DNA of 64,000 bases, taken from Odobenus rosmarus divergens. Taxonomy: Eukaryota; Chordata; Mammalia; Carnivora; Odobenidae. Made by a program: the position numbers and the translations under genes. Under the pieces are notes generated by a model that worked only from the letters and a program-made list of their open reading frames with translations, was not told the DNA's origin and searched no databases. Positions 55,621-64,000 of this stretch are shown one piece after another. How positions within the stretch are numbered: the first letter of the stretch is position 1; every line of letters starts with the position of its first letter. The stretch lies in the NCBI RefSeq assembly GCF_000321225.1, contig NW_004450323.1:3548262-3612261 (forward strand), written 5' to 3'.

Positions 55621-56284
55621 GCCTATTGGAATATTCTTATTTTTTCTAATTTCTACAAATGCCATTCCTTGAAGTAAGTGTTTAATATTGTTATTATTAC
55701 AATAAACATAATTAGTACCTCTGTTAGTCTCACACACTAGTTGAAGAGTGTCTGCCCTGCCTGTGATTCATGGGTTTGCTTCTTAGAGAATAAAGTCAGG
55801 TAGTTACACAATTTCTTTATTTTTCTTGGTCAAAGAGTCATTTACACTTAGTGGTCTATCACATGACATCAGACTTACTTCTAGTAAATAAGAGAGGAAA
55901 CACCCAATATCCAGCATTAGCAGATCCATGCCTCAGTCTGTCACTTTTACCTCCGCTGTGAACATTTAGGTGACTGGAGCACTGAGTTAACCACATTTCT
56001 CTGAATTTGGGATGATACATATAAAATGTTCTGTCCCTGTATGTCATCTGCCTTTCCCCTTTCTGATCAATATGTTTTGCCATACTGTACCCTGTCATGT
56101 TTTTGTCCTTGTTTTTTTCATTTGGCAGGTACACAATACGATGTAACCAAACAGTTGTTCAACATGCTACTCTCTCAAAACAAGACCAATGCAAGCCTCT
56201 CCCAGAAGTGCCGCTCTCCCCTGAGGACCCAAGGAGCCCAGAGAGCGTTGGATGGATATTTTGTAGGGTAGGAGATGTCCCTTT
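55621..56284. other. Unassigned DNA
   Basis: No recognisable gene or repeat. Confidence 0.4.
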
Positions 56285-56300
56285 AAGAACAGCTCCCCAC

Positions 56301-56513
56301 CCGGGCACCTGGGTGGCTCAGTTGGTTAAGCGACTGCCTTCAGCTCAGGTCATGATCCCAGGGTCCTGGAATGGAGTCCCACATCGGGCTCCTGGCTCAG
56401 CGGGGAGCCTGCTTCTCCCTCTGACCCTCTCCCCTCTCATGCTATTTCTCTCTCTTTCTCTCTCTCTCTCTCAAATAAATAAATAAATAAAATCTTAAAA
56501 AAAAAAAAAAAGA
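56301..56513 (+). mobile_element. CAN-SINE, full-length, forward
   Basis: Head 'ccgggcacctgggtggctca', long (CT)n, (AAAT)n and TCTTAAAA tail. Target duplication aagaacagctcccc is at 56285-56298 and 56514-56527 (perfect 14 bp). Confidence 0.97.
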
Positions 56514-56607
56514 AAGAACAGCTCCCCTCCCTGTGTGTGTGTTGCCTGGATGTCCCTCTGGTAAAGATGAGAGGTTTTCTTTTGTATATCTTTGCAAAAT
56601 GACTGTG

Positions 56608-56830
56608 TTTGATTATTCTTCAAGGGATATTTACCAAGGTCTGCCACGTGACAGGCAGGAATGGGGTGCTGGCCATACAAAGATGAAAACCACACAGATA
56701 GGAGCTCATACTTGAGGAGCCAGCAGTCAAACGGGGAAACAGACTTGCCAACAGATAATTACCATGCAGTGAGATAAGTGTGCATAGAACATGTGTGGCC
56801 AGCCCACCACAAAGGATCAAATTTGTTTAA
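56608..56830 (-). mobile_element. L2-type 3' fragment, reverse
   Basis: 'aagggatatttaccaaggtc', 'gccacgtgacaggcaggaat' and 'gagataagtgtgcatagaac' match reverse L2 3' text (…tgtgccaggcact…gataagtgctatg…). Confidence 0.6.
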
Positions 56831-59446
56831 TAAATCTAAGGGAAGAGTTGACCTGGTTAGAAGTTGATTAGACTCAAGGAAGCCACTGCTTAAAGACAGT
56901 TTTGTGGCAGCCTTGGGTGGAAGAAAGGAGGACAGGAAGGGAAGCCTTGGGGTGGAAAGGAAAAAAAGGCCTTGTCTCCATCTTTGGTTCCCTCCCTTGG
57001 CTCTGTAGGCTCATACCTGAGCCCTGTGCAGGCAGATCCTTCAGACGGGGAGGGAGGGGGCTCAGTGAGACACTGAATACACGTCATGCTGCTCTGGGGC
57101 CTGGGTGACAGAATGTGGCAAGGCAGAAGAGAAAGGGCTTCTCTCCACACCTTTAGGCACCAGGAGAGAGCAACCTTGGCCGAGTGGCTGTGGCTGTGGC
57201 TGAGAGGAGGCACTGCCCCCCAGTGGCTTCACAGCAGGGGACACCAACAAGGAGCTCAAAGCAGAACAGCAAAGGATGGAAGAGGACCCACTGCAAGTTA
57301 TCACCCTGCCCCTCAGACCAACCCCGGGGGGGAAACATGGAGGCAGGGGTGGTTCTGCATGAGGCAGGCGGAGGCACAAACCAATGCAATGTGAGTTATT
57401 ACCATGATTACAATAACCATGACCATGCGGGCTGATGTTCAGGTAAAAGACAGGGAAACGCAGGTTCTCCACACACGAGTCATGTGGACACACAAAAAAA
57501 ACACTTATTTTCTGCTCTTGAGAATAAGCAGAGCAATGTCTATGCTAGTTAGTAATGGGACTGAAGTCTGGTAAGGTGGAGAGACAAGAGGTGCGGGATA
57601 AGTAACAAAAGAAGATTCAGACAGCAACGCTGAGGACTGGGGGTGGGGACTGAGTGCTGGTGTAAGGGGGTCAGCCAGGGGAGCAGAGGGGTTTACGCAA
57701 AGCTCTGGGTGGGGGAGCTTCCTGCAAGATGGCACTAAAGAGAGCTGCCCTGAGTCTGTAGGCAGACTGGAGTCGGATGACTAGACAGAAATGTCCAGAT
57801 CCACATTCTAAAAATATGACTTATCCCCTGAGCCAAACAAAATTAAATTCGATCTCCGAGTCCATGATTGAATAGAATTCAAACAATGAGAACCACCACC
57901 AAACACTGTAAATAGTACTAAAGGGCACACTGAAAAGGAAGTCTCTCCCAACCTCGATCCTCTCCCCTCCCAGGAGAAATGGCTGAGGATAAGCGCAAGT
58001 TGTTCAACTGTTTACAGATTCTCTAGATTGGTAAACAGCTGCTGCTTGAAGCCCCCTGAGTGCTGCCCCCCAGAATTTCAATCAGCCATTAAAGAGTTAC
58101 AGCTCAGATACTTGAGGATCTGCAGCATGCTTTCGGATCTAAAGCCAGCAGCCATCCCTTTTCCCAGCACTGACCCAGTTGGTAAATATTTGAATATCAC
58201 TGTTATCCTCCTAGATAACATACCTACAGATACAGGTGCCTCTCGACACACACCTTTTTTTTTTTTCTTTTAATACAAATGGAAGAATTGAATAAATACT
58301 GTTCTGTACTTTGCTTTGCTTTTCTTTCTTTTTTTTTTTAACCTAGTTGGCCCACCTTTAAATGTATGGCCAAATATAGACTGTAGGCATTTCTTTCAGA
58401 GTTGACATAATTTAGCTGTAACTAAGATACCTAACCTGAGGAACAGAGCACAAGAATAACAAACTTTAGAAAAACTTATGCGAACTTTGGGGGAGGACCA
58501 GAAGAACATGGTTGATGGGGGCAGTAGGAATAACATGGGAAGCTGAGTCTGCTAGTCCAAGACAGTAGCACCCAGAGGGCTTGGGCGGTGGGTATGAGGA
58601 GGGGCAGGACCAAATAAATTTACCCCCAACCCCCGCAGAAGCCATCTAAGCTCCTGCCCCCTGCTACCAACTGACAGGAGGGGCCCAAACTTCCCTGAGC
58701 CCAGACTGTTAGTGCTTGAGTTCAGCTATTACCCAGAACTGAAGCAGCCTTGGGTGGAAGCAAAGGAAATTTCAAGTTGCGCTTACCTCACTGAACGTGT
58801 TCCAGGGAGTTTTCCCTTCACTCAAAAAAGACATAAAATGAAAGTTCTTCATAAATGAGCTAAAATATATTTCTCCAGAGAGCTCCATCTTCACGTCAAA
58901 TGCTGAAAGGAAGCACAGAGTTATATTCATGAGGGAGAAAATACCTATAAACTAAACTTGAACTAGATTTTTTTAAGCATCCTCTACATATCAAAAAGTC
59001 AAGACCACTGAGTGTACTCTTTTCATAGCCATATTTGTCTTCAAAACCCAAAGAACTAGTTTCTGAGGGACTGAATTTTCTATGTCTGATTTCTGTGTGA
59101 TTTTCCATACACCATTTTTTCATTATTTTCATATTGAGACAGAGATTACAGAAGCATGTTTAAAATTGAAGATGTCTGCTCCATAGATTTTTGGGAAAAG
59201 GAGGCTAGGGAAAAGGGGTCAGAAAAAGATTACCTAATATTTTTATTTTTACTGATATTCCCAGAAACTTTCAGTTGGGGAAAGTCATTAAACGAGAAAG
59301 CAATTTCTGCCTACAGACTGTCACCTAGTGGTGAGTTTTCACCTAATTCATAATATGACCAGCTTCTGAGCTCTGGCGTGCTCTTGGAAGCCATGTTTAT
59401 TTCTCTTTGAGATCCCTGGGGAAGCCTACAGAGTGGTGTCGCAAGT
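56831..59446. other. Unassigned DNA
   Basis: 2.6 kb with no recognised exon or repeat. The G/C-richer part (56890-57440) contains overlapping frames on both strands (up to 143 codons), but none has a recognisable domain, and their stop-free character follows base composition. G-tract cluster at 57639-57691. T-runs at 58255-58266 and 58331-58340. Confidence 0.4.
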
Positions 59447-59458
59447 AAAACAGACTCA

Positions 59459-60210
<752 letters not shown>

Positions 60211-60226
60211 AAAACAGACTCATTTG

Positions 60227-60809
60227 TGTGCCTTCTAACAGCCTAATGTTCCTCTAGGCAATACCTAATACAAGCTGAACATCCTTCAAAAGGAAGTTCT
60301 GCCTCTGTAATTATTTTAATATTGTCAAAGAAGACCTACCAAGCAAAATTAATATTAACTTCCTTTTCTGTTTCAAACGATGGCACCCTCATAATTCTCC
60401 CTTGCCAATCATTAAACTAGGCCCAAATTTTCAAAGTGTTTTCCAATTATTATGGGATGATAAATCAATGTGGGAATCCCATTGGCATGTCAGACCACAG
60501 ATACAATCCAGAAAAAGGGGCCCAAAGTCAACAACAAGGCAACATCCCCCAGATTTAATGCAGTCAGCAATCCCTTCCTTCTTGCTCTCAGAGAGGCACT
60601 GCAGTCCTCTTTATCTGGCCCCTTTGTCCTCGGTGCTCCCTAGTTCTCATTCTCTGTGTTGACACCATCCCTCTTGGCCACAGGGCACCTGACTCTTGTA
60701 TAAACACCAGTCAACAAGAGGTACCCTCCTCCCATCAATTCAAAAGTTTATGTTCAGGCAACAGAGCTAGGATACTGCTCTCATTTATCAAGATTCATTC
60801 TGCATTGTG
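60227..60809. other. Unassigned DNA
   Basis: No recognisable gene or repeat downstream of the retrocopy. Confidence 0.4.
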
Positions 60810-61075
60810 TACTATTTCAACTACTTATTGAGTGCCTACCATGTAGCAGGCACTATATGTGTCCCAAGGAAGAGAACAGATCACTGTCCTCATGAAACTT
60901 AACCAACTAATGGGAAGCACTAAACACACTAATGGGCTGTGATGGAAGGGAAAGCACTGGGTGCTATGAGGAGGGTCTGCACCAGTTAACTTCTCAGGAG
61001 GGTTACATTTGAGCCAAGATCTGAAGGATGAGTGAGTAGCAGTCAGCCTGCAGAAGAGCAGCTTGGGCACAGGTG
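60810..61075 (-). mobile_element. L2 LINE 3' region, reverse
   Basis: 'acttattgagtgcctaccat', 'gtagcaggcactatatgtgt', 'ctgtcctcatgaaacttaac', 'gggttacatttgagccaaga' and 'tctgaaggatgagtgagtag' follow the reverse L2 order closely. Confidence 0.85.
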
Positions 61076-61109
61076 AGAGCCCTGATCGTGACAAGGACTT
61101 GGGGCTTCA

Positions 61110-61680
61110 GAAAAATTAAACAGAGGCCAAAATGCCATACACTAACTCCACTGGAAAAAAGATACCACAATATTCCAGGAGGTCTAAAATCTGCCATCCC
61201 AATAGTAGCATTATCCATAATAGCCAAAAAACAGAAAGAATTCAAATGTCCCTCAACCAATGAATAAAATGTGGTATACCCATACAATGGAATATTATTT
61301 GGCCATAAAAAGGGACAAAGTACTGATTCCTGCTGCAATATGGATGAACTTTGAAAACATTACACTAAGGGAAAGAAGCCAGACACAAAGGACTACATGA
61401 TGTCCGATTCCATTTATATGAAATGTCCAGAACAGGCAAATCTATAAAAACAGAAAGCTTAACAGTTGCTTAGAGCCAGGGGCCAGGAGGAGGAAGAGAA
61501 TGGGGAGTGACTGCTAACTGTATGGATTGTTGGGGGATCATGAAATTGCTCTAAAATTGACTACAGCAATGGTTGTGCAACTCTGTGAAATTACAGCAGA
61601 GAATATTGAAATATGCTAAAAATAGGTGAATTGTATAGTATTGAATAGTATCTTCATAAAGGTTAGTATTATTAAAAGAT
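61110..61680 (+). mobile_element. Old L1 3' end, forward
   Basis: 'agcattatccataatagcca', 'atgtccctcaaccaatgaat', 'ggtatacccatacaatggaa' and 'tattatttggccataaaaag' are the forward ORF2 3' part. The 3' UTR follows ('ggggagtgactgctaactgt', 'gctctaaaattgactacagc'). It is the only forward L1 in the window. Confidence 0.93.
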
Positions 61681-62494
61681 TAAGATTATTGCTATTAAAA
61701 ATAAAAATCTGGAGTCACAGATCCCGGGTTAAGAATGCCAAATATGGAAGCGCATCTTCTGTTCATTTTTTCCTTTGAGCTGGAACCCAATATGCCTTCA
61801 CCAAAGGGCCGGGCCAGGAGACAGTTAAGCATGACTGCTCTCAAAACTACCCTTTCCTGTGACCCCAAAGTGTTCTCTGAAACCCAGTTTCTGCACAGGA
61901 CTTTTCTTCTCTCAAGAGATGTCCCTCTACTAGTTGGCATTCAGCCTCAGAAATAAAACCCTGAAAAGGTGTCTTGGGGACCAGCAATCATGTCCCACTT
62001 CTAGTCACGGCCTGCTCCCTGCTCTGAAGATCTCTGGACTTTGATGCAAAAAATAAACTTTGGCTTTTCCACCAGCCCCACCAACATGCCCACACAACCA
62101 GAATTTCCAGGAGTAATTCTCATACCTATGATTCGGTTATATGTCTTTACAAGGAATGCAAAGAACTCTTCTTGCTCACCTATGGACAACTTTTTCAGGC
62201 CCACAATGGATAGCAACACTACCAAGATCCAAATTACATTCTCCTTCCTTCCTGAATGTTCCTCAATATAGCAGTATTCTGGCTGTCTACAATCCATTTC
62301 CTCTTTTCTGGTAAGGACAACTGTATATATATAATACACGATGTAGATAATATATAATAAAAAATGTATATTTTGCTTTCTTCCATTTCCCGCACAGAGC
62401 TCCTAAAACTCTCGGCAATTTCTAAGAGATGAGAGCAATAAATGTCTTTTGTTATGTTAATAAGGTGACTTTGGGAAAGCACTTAGGATGGGGG
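61681..62494. other. Unassigned DNA
   Basis: No recognisable gene or repeat. The 112-codon minus-strand frame at 62001-62339 has no domain. Confidence 0.4.
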
Positions 62495-63105
62495 CTGGCT
62501 GCAAGGAGAACTAACCATGTGATTAGAAGGTTGAAACTTTCAGTTCTACTCACAACCTTCTCCAAAGTTGAATTAATCACCAATGGCCAGTGATTTAATC
62601 AATTGTGCCTATGTAATGAAGCCTCCATAAAAACCCAAAAAGGAGGGCTTTTGGCAGGCTTCTAGTTGGTGAACATGGAGATTTTAGGAGAGTGATACAT
62701 CCGTACTCAGAGAAAACAGGGAAACTATGAGCCCTTTCCCCATCCCTTACCCTAGGCATTTCTTCCCCCTGGCTATTCCCAAGTTACATCCTTTTCTAAA
62801 AGCCAGTGATCTAGTAAGTAAAATGTTTCTTTGAGTTCTGTGGGCTGCTGCAGCAAATTAATCAAAGAAGGGGTCTGGTTTATAGCCAATGGGTCAGAAG
62901 CACAGGTAAGAGCCTGGGTCTGATGTGGCGTCTGAAGTGGGGGTGGGGTGGGGAGAGCAGACTTGTAGGACTGAACCCTTAATCTGTGGAAATCTGATGC
63001 TATCTCTGAGTAGATAGTATCAGAATTGAGTTAAATTGTAGGACACCCAGCTGGTGTCAGAGAACCTTTCATTCTTAGTGTGGGGAACACCCCCCACACC
63101 CTGAA
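62495..63105 (+). mobile_element. ERV-type solo LTR remnant, forward
   Basis: The text 'atcaccaatggccagtgatt', 'cctatgtaatgaagcctcca', TATA-like 'cataaaaac' (62626-62634), 'tctagtaagtaaaatgtttc', 'ttatagccaatgggtcagaa' and 'ggacacccagctggtgtcag' follows an abundant endogenous-retrovirus LTR that I recognise but cannot name with certainty. No gag, pol or env sequence is adjacent. It is a degraded solo LTR. Confidence 0.6.
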
Positions 63106-63585
63106 ATTGGTACTAGAGCATTTAACATCATTACAAGAAAGTGAGGGGAACCCTTCTGGGGAACCACCCTTTTCCCACATTAGTTCCAGAGGCCATGATA
63201 GGGTCCACTGCCCTCTCCAAGGCTGGAACATGTGACCAGTCTGATCAATTACAGTGCACTGTATCCCCCAAGCTCTTTCCTCCACGTCACTGAGTTTCAA
63301 ACTTGAATTGTGAACACAATGTGATGTGGAACCCCAATATATTTTTTTAAAACAAAGGAGAGTTGAAGGGAGTAAATGTCTCCAAATCCCACCCTCTTGG
63401 CCTGCAGGTGGACAGGACTGCGCTCTGCACTGTAGGAGAAACAAAAGAATAGGACATGGCACCTGCCTTGAGCCCCTCACAGTGGAGTTGCAGGACAAGA
63501 AATAAGAGCATGAAAAGTAATGATGATTAAATGATACTGTATAACAAGAGGAGAAAGGTCACAGAGCCCATGCCACTTAGCAGAC
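63106..63585. other. Unassigned DNA
   Basis: The 155-codon minus-strand frame (63031-63498) overlaps the LTR end and has no recognisable domain. Confidence 0.4.
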
Positions 63586-63870
63586 AAGCGTTAGAGGACT
63601 TCCGGCCAGCAGTGAGCCTTTTGCTGCCTCTTCCTTCTCCTAAGGCCTACTCCTTGTCTAAGACAGCTCAGGTGTCACCTCCCCCAGGAAGACTTTTCAG
63701 AAACACTGTCCTGCTTCATCATACACACACATACATGCCTACCCACACACTCACCCCTCTACCCAGATTAAGGTCTTCCCCTCCCTCAGTGTTTCATATT
63801 TTTGCACAGGCATACATATTTTTTAAAGATAAATGTCTTCCCCACAATTCATTGGAGAAGCTGTGTCTTA
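63586..63870 (+). mobile_element. L2 LINE fragment, forward
   Basis: 'cagctcaggtgtcacctccc', 'ccaggaagacttttcagaaa' and the following CA-bearing segment fit the L2 block '...cagctcaggtgtcacctcctccaggaagccttccc...'. Confidence 0.7.
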
Positions 63871-64000
63871 AGGGGTGAGGCTATGATGTGCCCCTCCCCC
63901 ATCCCAGTGAGACCCTTCCTTCCCCACCCTCTTCTTTCCATAGCTTCTTCCACAGGTGTCAGCCCTGAATGACAATCAAGGCTCTCCCTGCCTTCTCTGG

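Noticed and set aside
51979..55811. 19-base exact repeat agtcaggtagttacacaat at 51979-51997 and 55793-55811
   Set aside because: Exact but short with no similarity beyond it; could be scraps of one old repeat. Too little to interpret.
57062..57493. 143-codon minus-strand frame and four overlapping frames
   Set aside because: All share a G/C-rich segment; the proteins are Pro/Ser-rich without a known motif, and overlapping frames on both strands point to composition rather than coding.
57639..57691. G-quadruplex candidate
   Set aside because: Five G-tracts are present, but one intervening loop is 17-18 bases, beyond the usual limit for a stable canonical quadruplex.
63031..63498. 155-codon minus-strand frame
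   Set aside because: It starts in an LTR remnant and has no domain; probably chance.

Overview
This window is mammalian nuclear DNA, almost certainly from a carnivoran. The main evidence is about 15 copies of the carnivore-specific tRNA-Lys-derived CAN-SINE (box A like TGGCTCAGTCGGT, box B like GGGATCGAGCCC, CT-rich segment, AATAAA/TCTTT tail). The consensus lacks the rearranged head typical of dog SINEC_Cf. The 'GGGAGCCTGCTTCTCCCTCT' type body points, from memory of the families, to a non-canid caniform (bear, seal or mustelid type) rather than a dog or cat. No alignment was run.

I find no intact protein-coding gene, exon, rRNA or functional tRNA. All open frames are short and most fall in repeats. 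The window reads as intergenic or deep intronic sequence. The only recognisable gene-derived unit is a processed pseudogene of ribosomal protein L15 (RPL15) at 59459-60210. It is intronless and poly(A)-tailed, is flanked by a 16-bp target-site duplication, and is disabled by two small deletions and premature stops.

Layout. 1-20 kb: AT-rich sequence with CAN-SINEs, MIR, L2, MER5A-like DNA transposons and two MaLR-like LTR remnants, several of them split by later insertions. 20-28.6 kb: MIR/L2/L1 fragments to about 24.4 kb, then a 4.1-kb stretch that is poor in recognisable repeats and relatively CpG-richer. 28.6-37.3 kb: a LINE-1 graveyard in which at least five antisense 5'-truncated L1 fragments are nested or abutted; conceptual translations of the minus strand give the ORF2 C-terminal region. 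37.3-52.4 kb: single-copy-looking DNA with SINE, MIR, L2, LTR and DNA-transposon pieces, plus an unexpected 93-bp, 98%-identical direct duplication (49.13 and 51.14 kb). 52.4-64 kb: mostly unassigned DNA, a locally tandem-duplicated L2, the RPL15 retrocopy, a sense-strand L1 end and an ERV-like LTR.

There is no operon-like or pathway logic here. The biology is insertion history. The nesting gives relative ages: MIR/L2/MER5A oldest, then LTRs and older L1, then carnivore L1, then CAN-SINEs. I did not find an undescribed molecular system. The most worthwhile leads are the 93-bp duplication, the repeat-poor interval, the recurrent microsatellite site in L1 copies, and a few palindromes or hairpins in unassigned DNA.
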